From contig CBFIBS010000001.1 in the NCBI GenBank assembly GCA_965660945.1, positions 62,001-126,000 on the forward strand: a stretch of 64,000 nucleotides of DNA. The letters are read 5' to 3'. The notes under the pieces are model-generated. The model worked only from the letters and a program-made list of their open reading frames with translations. It was not told where the DNA came from and ran no database searches. Numbering within the stretch: position 1 is the first letter of the stretch; each line of letters starts with the position of its first letter. Source of the DNA: UBA7985 sp002711265. Lineage in GTDB: Bacteria; Pseudomonadota; Alphaproteobacteria; UBA7985. Both the position numbers and the translations under genes were made by a program. Below, one piece after another: positions 27,540-35,272 of the stretch.

Positions 27540-28256
27540 GTGCAAACAGTCTTCGACCATCTCAAGGAAATGCGAAATCTGCAGGTGCTGATGCCCTTCC
27601 TGCTGCTGGGCTGGGCGGTGGTGCTCTTCGCCTTCAGCCCCTGGATGCTCCTGGCCATCCTCTGGGGGGCTTTGCTGCAGTTCCTGTTCGAATACATCCT
27701 GCACCGCTTTGCCTACCACGGCCCCCCGCCGACCGATCAGGGGGCCTTCTCGAAACTCTACCGCACCCACCTCGCCCACCACGAGTTTCCGGCTGACCCG
27801 CGGTTTTTTGCCGGTGACGCGCCCTGGTTCGGGGTTCGGGTCGCGGCGATAGTGGTGCTGCTCCACACACTGGCGCTATGGCCGCTGGTGGGCTTGGATC
27901 TGGCGGCCCGTCTGGCGTGCAGCGCGACCTTCGTCGGCGGCATCGGCGCCTACATCTTCTATGAGTACTGCCACACGCTGGCGCACCTGAGCATTCCAAA
28001 GGGGCGCTTCGGCACATGGGTCACTCGTACCCACCTCGCCCATCATTTTCAGGACCATCACGCGACCTTCCACGTCAGCGCGGGCATGGGCTGGATCGAC
28101 CGGTTGCTGGGAACGGCCTTCGACAAGGCGCGGGCCCGGTCGCGTTACGATGCTGCGACCCACCAGACCGTCGGCCTGCAGCCCGACGACCCTCGCCTTG
28201 TTGCGGCGAGGGATGAACTGGGCCTGCCCCAGCACCAAAGCCGGCAGAAGGGCTGA
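27540..28256 (+). CDS. Sterol desaturase / fatty acid hydroxylase-family membrane protein
   Basis: A 238-residue integral-membrane di-iron oxygenase of the FA-hydroxylase superfamily. His clusters expected for the di-iron site are present: HRFAYH, HLAHHE, HTLAH and THLAHHFQDHH. Hydrophobic segments separate them. I prefer the GTG at 27540 because GGGGGA lies 7-8 nt upstream; the in-frame ATG at 27513 would add nine residues. It is monocistronic, between the pyrimidine operon and tRNA-Ser. Substrate, such as a fatty acid, lipid or carotenoid, cannot be told. Confidence 0.78.
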   Translation: MQTVFDHLKEMRNLQVLMPFLLLGWAVVLFAFSPWMLLAILWGALLQFLFEYILHRFAYHGPPPTDQGAFSKLYRTHLAHHEFPADPRFFAGDAPWFGVRVAAIVVLLHTLALWPLVGLDLAARLACSATFVGGIGAYIFYEYCHTLAHLSIPKGRFGTWVTRTHLAHHFQDHHATFHVSAGMGWIDRLLGTAFDKARARSRYDAATHQTVGLQPDDPRLVAARDELGLPQHQSRQKG

Positions 28257-28329
28257 AATCCGGTTGTCAGGCTGTATTCGAGCCGCTACACCTCGCGCTG
28301 CCCCGCGCGAACGCGACGGGCACAGGTTT

Positions 28330-28420
28330 GGAGGGATGGCTGAGCGGCTTAAGGCGGCGGTCTTGAAAACCGTTGTGGGCTGATACCCCACCGTGGGTTC
28401 GAATCCCACTCCCTCCGCCA
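28330..28420 (+). tRNA. tRNA-Ser (UGA anticodon)
   Basis: GGAGGGA (28330-28336) pairs with TCCCTCC (28410-28416) as the acceptor stem; G28417 is the discriminator and CCA (28418-28420) is encoded. The anticodon loop is CTTGAAA with TGA at 28364-28366. A long variable arm (TGTGGGC..CACCGT region) and the T arm GTGGGTTCGAATCCCAC are standard for class II tRNA-Ser. It is followed by an integrase remnant, consistent with use as an integration target. Confidence 0.95.
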
Positions 28421-28551
28421 TCTGACTCAGCTCAGCTTGATTAGGCCGAAAAACATCGACACTCCAGTTACTTACCTTCTCCGCAGCCCTCTTGCGTTTT
28501 TGCATTCTTGTACCCACTTCCGGACCAAACTTCACGTCCGAGTAGTACTCG

Positions 28552-28821
28552 GTGGGCCAGCACAGAACAGTAACCCCAAAGCTTGCAGGCAGAGCCTGGA
28601 AAATCCGTCTTGTGGTTCCACAAGATTGTCGCAAGCACTTCGGTAAATCCGAGATCAAGTTATCCAAGCGTAATCTCAACCCAGCCCAGGCCAAGAAATG
28701 GGCGAGCGTATTTGGCGCTGCGCGAGTAAGCAAAGATCGAGAGCTCATTCGGTGGGGCAGCCCACGCACCAGGCTCTCACTGCTCCTTCAAGCTGCGGCG
28801 CTTGCCGCCGCACGGTTTTAA
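28552..28821 (+). pseudogene. Remnant of a tyrosine-recombinase (integrase) N-terminus
   Basis: An 89-residue frame whose middle, WKIRLVVPQDCRKHFGKSE followed by IKLSKRNLNPAQAKKWAS, resembles the N-terminal region (DUF6538-like) of site-specific integrases, where the phrase is roughly RVRVPKDLR..GKTEI..SL. The rest of an integrase, including the catalytic Arg-His-Arg-Tyr domain, is missing; the frame ends after about 90 codons in unrelated low-complexity sequence. Position about 130 nt after tRNA-Ser fits a decayed integrase of an island inserted there. Confidence 0.55.
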
Positions 28822-28860
28822 CCAAAGTTGCAAGACGCTGATTGACCCTGGAACCAATGA

Positions 28861-29175
28861 TTGTTCTCTCGGGCATCACTCTTTCGTGTGCAGACGTCGC
28901 CTACTATGGACATCGCCAACGACATCCTGTTTTCACTGTCGTCACGCGCGGAGGCGGGCCATGCGTGGCACCACTCCGACGAGGTGCTGTTCAACATTGT
29001 AAAATTTGGCCCTGTTTTTTACACGCCCGGCTACTCAGGAAAGATGCCTGCCTATGAAGCTCTTCTGGAGGATCGCGATATCACAGCGGTGAACTCTTGG
29101 ATTGCCTCTACTTGGCCGACTGACATCCTGCTGGCTCAGCAGGAACGAACGCTTGCTTCCGAACAACTACAATAA
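28861..29175 (+). pseudogene. Cytochrome c C-terminal fragment lacking the heme motif
   Basis: The 104-residue frame contains GHAWHHSDEVLFNIVKFG, then KMPAYEALLEDRDITAVNSW and IASTWPTD, the C-terminal half of small class I cytochromes c (the Met in KMPAY would be the sixth heme ligand). No CxxCH lies in this frame or in the sequence just before it, so covalent heme attachment is impossible. It sits 15 nt upstream of copC, a usual position for such a cytochrome in copper operons. Probably a truncated gene whose 5' part was lost when the island decayed. Confidence 0.6.
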
Positions 29176-29190
29176 AGGCAGGATTACTTC

Positions 29191-29604
29191 ATGAAATCCA
29201 TTCTCTCCGCACTTGCACTTCTGATGGCTGCTGCCGCAACTGCTGCCGCTCACTCGAAAATGTCAGGCAGCACACCTCCTTCCGGCGACACCGTTGAAGT
29301 TGGCCTTGAAACGCTCTCGCTTACCTTTGATCGAAAGGTTCGTCTGACCCTCCTGAACATGCACAAAGCCCCCGAAGGGCTGGACCTCGAAGCCATCATG
29401 GCATCAATGAGCGAGAATGCGGATCAAACTATCGAAGGGCAAAGGGCAGTGGAGATCACGTCGGACATCCCCAAGAGCTTTGTGGATGAAGCCTCGATCA
29501 ATTTCGATGGGTTAGGGACAGGCGTCTACATGGTGCACTGGATTGCCGTTGCGATGGACGGGCACACGATGGAAGGCGATGTTCACTTCGCTGTCAGCGA
29601 ATAA
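29191..29604 (+). CDS. copC: Copper resistance protein CopC
   Basis: A 137-residue periplasmic cupredoxin-like protein. Signal peptide ends AAATAAA, so the mature protein begins with His21 (HSKMSGSTPPSGD), the N-terminal Cu(II) ligand of CopC. DGH (D123 and H125) in AVAMDGHTMEGDVHF completes the Cu(II) site. An insertion of about 30 residues (roughly 55-90) is longer than in classical CopC. It is followed 15 nt later by copD. Confidence 0.88.
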   Translation: MKSILSALALLMAAAATAAAHSKMSGSTPPSGDTVEVGLETLSLTFDRKVRLTLLNMHKAPEGLDLEAIMASMSENADQTIEGQRAVEITSDIPKSFVDEASINFDGLGTGVYMVHWIAVAMDGHTMEGDVHFAVSE

Positions 29605-29619
29605 GCTGAGAACCGTGCA

Positions 29620-30429
29620 GTGGAATATTTAGCCCCACTCCTGCGGCTGTTTCTTTACGGAGCAACGGTTCTCATCGCTGGATCTATCGCTCTGCGTACC
29701 ACTCTCTCTGTCCCGATGGGCAGCCCGTTTAACAAGCGGTTGATGGTGCAAATTGGCTTGGGTTCGGCGGTCATTCTGAGCGTCGCACTCGCAATGGTCC
29801 TCCAGTTTCTGCTCACCATATCGGGCGGTGATTTGAGCATGGCGCTCTCGCCAGACTTCCTGGTTATCGCCGCACAAACCGCAGTTGGTCAGGCTGCGGT
29901 TTTGCGGATTGGTGCCGTTCTTGTCCTCGTCCTTTGTATCTTGGCGCCCTGGCGCTGGCTGGCGCTTCTGCCTGCTATTGCTGTGCTGATCAGTTTTGGG
30001 TTGGAGGGCCATAGTCTGAGCTACGGGCCTCGATGGCTGACATCTTCGCTGGTGGTGGTGCATGTCGCTATCGCGGCATGGTGGCTCTCGGTAATCGCAC
30101 CTCTGCTCACTGTGTCCCGCGAAGAAAGAGACCGCTATGGCGAGGCCTTTGGCCGCCAGGCTGTCATTGCTGTCCCTGTCCTGCTCGTGGCCGGAAGTCT
30201 GCTCTTCGGTGTGTTTACGGGCTGGCAAATAGACTTCAGCCAAGACTACCAGCGGCGCATGCTGATAAAGATCGTTGCGGTTGCAGTCATTCTCTCCATA
30301 GCCGCTGCGAATAAACTCTTTTTCACTGGGCGGCCGGGATTTATTTGGGCCCTGAGGGTAGAGGCCGTCGTAGCTCTGGGCTTGCTGGCTCTTACAGCCT
30401 TCCTGACGGCAACCGGACCCAAAATGTAA
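29620..30429 (+). CDS. copD: Copper resistance membrane protein CopD
   Basis: A 269-residue inner-membrane protein with about eight hydrophobic segments and the CopD-domain features EGHSLSYG and VVHVAIAAWWLS, the latter with a membrane-embedded His. It starts at GTG 29620. CopC and CopD act together in copper handling across the inner membrane. The pair is the only intact functional cargo of the tRNA-associated segment. Confidence 0.85.
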   Translation: MEYLAPLLRLFLYGATVLIAGSIALRTTLSVPMGSPFNKRLMVQIGLGSAVILSVALAMVLQFLLTISGGDLSMALSPDFLVIAAQTAVGQAAVLRIGAVLVLVLCILAPWRWLALLPAIAVLISFGLEGHSLSYGPRWLTSSLVVVHVAIAAWWLSVIAPLLTVSREERDRYGEAFGRQAVIAVPVLLVAGSLLFGVFTGWQIDFSQDYQRRMLIKIVAVAVILSIAAANKLFFTGRPGFIWALRVEAVVALGLLALTAFLTATGPKM

Positions 30430-30808
30430 AGGGACTTTAGTGACACTCTAACGGATCCTTCTCGGCCAAATTCTTCTTTGGAGGCAACAGCAATCCAGTA
30501 GAACCTATTCCCAAAAATCTGCGTGCACAGAGGCGTCCACGGGTCTTCGAAATAGCGGCTACCCTCGGCGTTTCTGCGGGACTGGGGAGGGGTGTTGGGC
30601 CAATGGAGCCAGGACTGGGATAAGTTGGGAAATTTGTTTGACTGATCAAGGAAGAGTAAGAGTTAGAGTAAGACTAGACTGGCGGACTGACCCCGGTACC
30701 ATGTACCGTCAAGGATAGCTTGGCGATTGCTCCAGTCCTCACTATGCTGCGCTGTGATATCTATAGGGTGCTCGATCGTGATGCACACTTGGATGAAGGA
30801 GCTCAACC
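30430..30808. other. Non-coding stretch with short repeats and a palindrome
   Basis: About 380 nt with no supportable gene. AGAGTAAGA occurs twice with a 12-nt period (30653 and 30665). CGGTAC-CAT-GTACCG (30694-30708) is a perfect inverted repeat with a 3-nt spacer. Base composition is less GC-rich than the chromosome around it, as expected for an island remnant. Confidence 0.5.
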
Positions 30809-31087
30809 GTGAGAACGATCAAGTTCATCGCAGCACTACTGATTGGCAGCTGTCTGATGGTCGTTATGACCCTTGGGCTAGCTGGAATCATCAATCAGTT
30901 CAGATTTACCGACGAATGGATCAACGCCAAATGGGTTGCGGTTCCGCTTGTTTCGCTCTTCATCATAATGGTTATTGGCTTCCGGCTTCCCAGTTCACCG
31001 TGGCGACTAGGGTTTCTACTGGGACCAATCGTACCGATCGCGGCCTTCGGCATTTTCTTCATTTGGCTGGACAGCATCTACTCCTAG
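30809..31087 (+). CDS. Small membrane protein, unknown
   Basis: A 92-residue protein with three hydrophobic segments (about residues 5-27, 43-60 and 66-88). AAGGAG sits 7-8 nt before the GTG at 30809, which supports translation. I recognise no family. It lies after copD in the island-like segment, separated by a non-coding gap, so it is probably an independent gene. Confidence 0.55.
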   Translation: MRTIKFIAALLIGSCLMVVMTLGLAGIINQFRFTDEWINAKWVAVPLVSLFIIMVIGFRLPSSPWRLGFLLGPIVPIAAFGIFFIWLDSIYS

Positions 31088-31243
31088 TCGATGGGCAGGG
31101 CGTGAACCCGCCTCCAACGGAGAGTGTAGAGGTCTAACTCGATCGCCGACCGCAAGAGTCGACCGGGAACCCAAGGGAAAAATCTGGGACACCTAGGTGG
31201 GACTGTCGCTGTTTGCGGGGCGCTTCGTGCACGATATGCACCA

Positions 31244-31432
31244 TTGTTTCGCGGGCACACCGCCAGAAGCCATGTGGCAGTGCGAAAAACCTGCACCCGG
31301 GGCCCTGCCTGGCGTGAGACAGAAACGCGTGAAAATCAGATTGTGTGCATCGGCGCCAGCGGCTTGATCGATCCGGCTGAGCTGAAACGGAACCTGCTGG
31401 CTTGCCTGCATCAGGACAGCGACGCTGGCTAG
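31244..31432 (+). pseudogene. Possible C-terminal remnant of a CobW-like (COG0523) GTPase
   Basis: The frame contains RENQIVCIGASGLIDPAELK followed by RNLLACL, close to the ending of COG0523 metallochaperone GTPases (roughly RRQELVFIG..LDxAALRAALDACL). No GTPase domain precedes it; the sequence from 31088 to about 31290 is non-coding apart from a short CACCTAGGTG palindrome (31190-31199). Probably another fragment left in the island. Short length makes this tentative. Confidence 0.4.
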
Positions 31433-31438
31433 GTCACC

Positions 31439-32617
31439 CTAGCCTGCGAGCCTGACGGGCAGGTTCAGTGGACCGCGGAAGCCAAAGCCCTTCCAAACTA
31501 CGTCTTCGACAGGGTCCAACCGCATGTTCGGGAAGCGCTCGAACAACAGCGGCAGCATGATCCCCGCCAGCATCCTTCGGGCGACGTGCATGCCCTGGCA
31601 GAAGTGAGGTCCGTTGCCGAACGCCTGATGCTGCACCTTCCCACGGCCCATGTCGAATACCTCACCATTGTCGACCAGCTCCTCGTCCCGATTGGCGGAG
31701 GCCTGAATGGTCATCACGGTTTCTCCTTTCGGGATGTCCAGACCACCGATCTCGGTGTCTTCGAGCACCAAGCGTGATGAGACCTGAATTGGGGCAACCC
31801 AGCGCACACCCTCGTCGAAGGCAGCGCCCCAGTCTTCGGTTTCCAACGCCAAGGCGCGTTGCTCAGGGTCGGAGAGCAGGCCGAAGAGGATGGTCGCCAG
31901 CGCGTCGCGGGGTTCGTTCAACCCTCCACCGATGGCGATTTTGATGTTGGAGTAAACCTGCGACATCTCGATGGGCTCAGGTGCGTTCACCATGACCGAA
32001 AGCGCACTCATGTTCGGCTCAGCGCGCAGCACAGGAACAAGCTCGTCAAACAGTGCGTTCATCTCAGCGTTGGCCTTGTCGGTCTCCGCGAACAACGCCG
32101 GCACGCCACCATAGTTCCCTGCCCCGTTGATAAGTGTCTGGCTCCAGTAGATCATCTCTGAGTCACTTGCAGCTTCGATCCCAAGCAAGTGCGCCAGCCC
32201 GCGCGCAGCAAAGGGCGCGCACAGGACCTTGAACAGGTCGACGGTCTCACCCTTTGGCAGGCGTGCGACGTAGTCCTCTGCCACCTGTTGGTAGACCGGC
32301 ATCCAGCAACCAGTGATCGCCTTGCCGCCGAAGGCAGGCTGCATGGCCGACCGCTCGCGCATGTGCGCCTTCCCATCCTTACGCATCAGGGTGTGAGCGT
32401 TGAAAGCCCGCTGCATGGGCGTGTTCGGATCATTGGAGCTGAACAGCGCCGGGTTATCCTTGACCGTCCGGGTATGCGTGGCCTTGGTCAGCATGGTGCG
32501 CCCGACCGCCTGCACGCGCAGCACGGGGCTTTCACGCCGCAGCCGCTTATAGATTGGATAGGGATCATTGGTCAGTGCGGCGATACTGATTTCAGTGTCC
32601 AGCGGCGCTAAAGCCAT
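31439..32617 (-). CDS. Cytochrome P450
   Basis: A 392-residue soluble bacterial P450. Heme ligand loop FGNGPHFCQGMHVAR gives Cys340; the K-helix ExxR is E269-R272; the I helix reads IGGGLNEPRDAL (229-240), where the usual acid-Thr pair is replaced by the NEPRD form found in a subset of bacterial P450s. No ferredoxin or reductase is adjacent, so electrons must come from elsewhere. It is divergent from the porin gene across an AT-rich control region. Substrate unknown. Confidence 0.92.
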   Translation of the reverse strand: MALAPLDTEISIAALTNDPYPIYKRLRRESPVLRVQAVGRTMLTKATHTRTVKDNPALFSSNDPNTPMQRAFNAHTLMRKDGKAHMRERSAMQPAFGGKAITGCWMPVYQQVAEDYVARLPKGETVDLFKVLCAPFAARGLAHLLGIEAASDSEMIYWSQTLINGAGNYGGVPALFAETDKANAEMNALFDELVPVLRAEPNMSALSVMVNAPEPIEMSQVYSNIKIAIGGGLNEPRDALATILFGLLSDPEQRALALETEDWGAAFDEGVRWVAPIQVSSRLVLEDTEIGGLDIPKGETVMTIQASANRDEELVDNGEVFDMGRGKVQHQAFGNGPHFCQGMHVARRMLAGIMLPLLFERFPNMRLDPVEDVVWKGFGFRGPLNLPVRLAG

Positions 32618-32802
32618 GGCCTCTTTCCTTCGGTGAAAATGGGCATTCCTGAAGGCAGTCTAAAACCAACGCACTGAATTCCACAAATGCCGCTTCCCTG
32701 AAGGCCAGCTTCAGTAGCCTTCACAGCCTTATGTCGGCTGCTGCTTCTATATTTCAGTTTTTCAGTAAAATTCGAACATTTTACCAGACTCTTTATGCGA
32801 TC

Positions 32803-32853
32803 AATTAAGAGTATTACTTGATCGAATTTCGCCAATCTCAATAACTCTTAATT
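32803..32853. promoter_or_regulatory. AT-rich divergent promoter region with inverted repeat
   Basis: AATTAAGAGT (32803-32812) and ACTCTTAATT (32844-32853) are perfect inverted copies with centres 41 nt apart. They lie between the divergent P450 and porin genes in a stretch much richer in A+T than the window. They could be paired operator half-sites or a stem in the porin leader. Confidence 0.5.
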
Positions 32854-32895
32854 AATACATGCTGCTTAGTTTGATCTGGGTTGGGTCAGTCCAAA

Positions 32896-34755
32896 ATGAA
32901 GAAGTTCTTGCTAGTCGGAACTGCACTCGTGGGTGCTGTTGGCATCGCGGCAGCGGATTCCGTGGACGTGACGCTGGGTGCCAGCCTCGACATGGGTTGG
33001 GACTACGGCCTGGGTAAGGTCGCCTCTTCCTCCAACGGTTTCGGCATGCTGGCCCTCAGTGGCTACCAACAGATCACAGCCGAACTCGCGCTCGCTGGTA
33101 CCACCGACGCCGGCCTGCGCTTCGGCGCTGAAGTTACGCTCTCGACAGCCGACGTCCTTCGCGCCCAGCCCTACGGGACAACGAGCTTTGCCCGCAAGTA
33201 CGCTTTTCAACTGCGTAATAGCAGCAACGAGGTGAATATGCGGGGGGGTGGCTATAACATCTCCGGGGGAGAGACCATATCGGCCGAGCAGATTGTCGCT
33301 GTAAAGATTAACTCGGAGTGGGCATCGAAGGAGGCTCCCGTCACGTCATACGCGCAGCAGCTTGATGGACTTGGAATCAACAACATCAGCAACATCTGCA
33401 AGCTTGCCGGGCGGTATGCCGATGATATGAACGGACGAGCAGCTACGGGATTCGGTTCGGCGCTCCCTGCCGGCGGTGCAGCTGTGGCACCAGTCTTCCG
33501 CACACTAGTCGGTAACGGCCGCGCCTTTGACGACGATATCCACGTCGATACAGGCGGCCTGTACGGACAGGTGCTGCGCCCAGGACAGTTCAAGGCCCAG
33601 CGTCAGATTTGGGCAACAGGCGCGGCCGGGGGTACAAACGTGGTGCCCCCACCTGTCGGTGGGCCGATAGGCGCCCGGATCTCGGTCAACCCTGTTCAGC
33701 CTTCGACCGTCGCAAGACCAGGCACCGCCGCTGCGGTATTCCAGACAGCTTTTCCAAGTCAGAGCTTCACAGCCAAGCAAATCGGCAGCAGCGGCTTTCC
33801 CCGGCTCTTAGCCTCTTCGGTTGCAAGCAGGTCCGCCACAGTTTTATTTTCACCAGGCATCAACGAGCTCGCCGGTGAAAAAGTTAACCGCGCCAAGGTG
33901 TTCCTAGGCCCCTATATGAAAGCGCGGATGACCAGTTCCACGACAAAGCTGGTCGTTGGCGCGGTATGCCTCAGCCATCAACTTCAGCAGAGTGCGACAC
34001 AGATCCACATGGATCTAGCCTCGCGCGTGCCGCAGGTGGGGAACGCATCAATCTTCGTCGAGGGCGGATTTGGCAAACTGACTTTGCAAAAGCACGCTTA
34101 CCCCGGCGCAATCGATCCACTGGGGAACGCCGGCGACCGCGCAGGGATCGGCATTGATGGTGATAACGCCGGCCATAACCTCGGCAATGGGACTGGCTTA
34201 CGCACAGCGATCGCAATTCTAGAAGACTTCTCCTTCCTAGGCCTTAAAGGATACGGCGCCGTTGATGTCTCAACTGTCAATCTGAGTGGTCGACCCAACT
34301 ACATTCTGGGAACGTCCTTCGATTTGTTTGGACTGAAGATTGCCTTTGAAATCGAGGACAATGTTGACCCCGATCCTGCAAACGAAAATCCTGAGGACGG
34401 CTACATCGACCATTGGGATGCAACCACAGGCCTTGAATGGCATGGTGTCGATTTAGACGTCGTGACGGATAGCGATGGCGACTGGGCGCTGGGGCTGGGA
34501 TATGCCCTGTTCGGCTTCAGCGCAGAGGCGGTGATCGAGAACGTCGCCAAGGGCCAGAACCAGAAGGCTGGCCTGAATATCGATGCGACGCTCGCTGCAC
34601 AGATCGACGGTCTGGAAATCAACCTCAACCTGGATGAAGACCTCGCCTGGGGGCTCAGTGGCCGCTACAGCCTCGGCAATTCCGGGCTCGCGCTCTACGC
34701 CACCTATAACGCGAACGAAGCGGGCGGCTCCATCGGCTCCCGTCTGACCTTCTGA
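32896..34755 (+). CDS. Large outer-membrane porin-like beta-barrel protein
   Basis: A 619-residue exported protein. The signal peptide MKKFLLVGTALVGAVGIAAA probably ends before DSVDV. The ATG at 32896 was preferred over the TTG at 32881 for that reason. Alternating short hydrophobic strands at both ends (VTLGASLDMGW; LALYATYNANEAGG) and the terminal aromatic in GSRLTF indicate a beta-barrel. A central region of about 250 residues (130-380), with repeated Pro/Gly/Val stretches, does not look like strand-loop porin sequence and is an unusual insertion. Likely an uptake channel; it precedes the alpha-glucoside cluster but has its own control region. Confidence 0.7.
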   Translation: MKKFLLVGTALVGAVGIAAADSVDVTLGASLDMGWDYGLGKVASSSNGFGMLALSGYQQITAELALAGTTDAGLRFGAEVTLSTADVLRAQPYGTTSFARKYAFQLRNSSNEVNMRGGGYNISGGETISAEQIVAVKINSEWASKEAPVTSYAQQLDGLGINNISNICKLAGRYADDMNGRAATGFGSALPAGGAAVAPVFRTLVGNGRAFDDDIHVDTGGLYGQVLRPGQFKAQRQIWATGAAGGTNVVPPPVGGPIGARISVNPVQPSTVARPGTAAAVFQTAFPSQSFTAKQIGSSGFPRLLASSVASRSATVLFSPGINELAGEKVNRAKVFLGPYMKARMTSSTTKLVVGAVCLSHQLQQSATQIHMDLASRVPQVGNASIFVEGGFGKLTLQKHAYPGAIDPLGNAGDRAGIGIDGDNAGHNLGNGTGLRTAIAILEDFSFLGLKGYGAVDVSTVNLSGRPNYILGTSFDLFGLKIAFEIEDNVDPDPANENPEDGYIDHWDATTGLEWHGVDLDVVTDSDGDWALGLGYALFGFSAEAVIENVAKGQNQKAGLNIDATLAAQIDGLEINLNLDEDLAWGLSGRYSLGNSGLALYATYNANEAGGSIGSRLTF

Positions 34756-34828
34756 CACCGAAAACCGATCGTCCCCGAACATACCTTCATTGATCAATAT
34801 TGCCTTTGGCCTGATGCGCGGCGGCAGA

Positions 34829-34876
34829 TTGACACCGATGTCGCATTTTTTTGAAATCAGTTTGACACCGGTGTCA
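34829..34876 (+). promoter_or_regulatory. agl promoter with two LacI-type operators
   Basis: TGACACCGGTGTCA (34863-34876) is a perfect 14-bp palindrome. TGACACCGATGTCG (34830-34843) is a near copy, 33 bp away centre to centre, about three helical turns. The first overlaps a possible -35 TTGACA (34829-34834) with TGAAAT 17 nt later as -10. Central CG and flanking symmetry are those of LacI-family sites; AglR, encoded at 40970, is the obvious ligand. Confidence 0.65.
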
Positions 34877-35272
34877 TTCTGTGTTTCGCATATACGTGGG
34901 AGAGGAGCAATCGTGCGCGCCAATACAGCAAGCGCCCGGGTTCAGGCCGTCACTTTGATGGTGAAATCCAGCGATGCAAAACCGTGCCACAGCCGACAAC
35001 CGCCCCAGCCGCTGCGGTGATTGTCGTCGAAGACAGAGATCCGGTGCGGCGGCGGCAGACAACCCCCTCCCTACGAAACAACGCCAGGCCTTGGGGCGGC
35101 AGCAACCGCCTGAGTCTCGGCATCGATCTGCGTCGGCTCCTTGTCGTCGCGGGTGAAGTCCGACCCGGGCAAGACGCACGGCCCGGTGTGGAACGAAGCA
35201 CAGAGAACCGCCGGCTTGGCGTGGTGCTTTGTGCAAACCAGCGCCCGGTTTCGGGCCATTTAGGAGGATAAC
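34877..35272. other. Long leader or intergenic region before aglE
   Basis: About 400 nt between the operators and aglE with no supportable gene. A GTG at 34913 with AGGAG upstream opens a 36-codon frame that I do not trust. Near-copies AGCGCCCGGGTTCAGGCC (about 34930) and AGCGCCCGGTTTCGGGCC (about 35239) bracket the region; the second can fold as GCCCG-GTTT-CGGGC just before the aglE ribosome-binding site GGAGGA. Confidence 0.4.

Noticed and set aside
30694..30708. CGGTAC-CAT-GTACCG as an insertion-sequence terminal repeat
   Set aside because: Only one copy is visible, with no transposase or target duplication nearby; listed only as a palindrome in non-coding DNA.
28421..32617. A direct repeat of the tRNA-Ser 3' end marking the far island boundary
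   Set aside because: I looked for copies of the T-arm and acceptor sequence downstream and saw none by eye; a computed search would be needed to exclude a short att copy.
34913..35020. 36-codon leader peptide candidate before aglE with AGGAG upstream
   Set aside because: No conserved features, no regulatory codon run and no link to the downstream hairpin; too weak to call.
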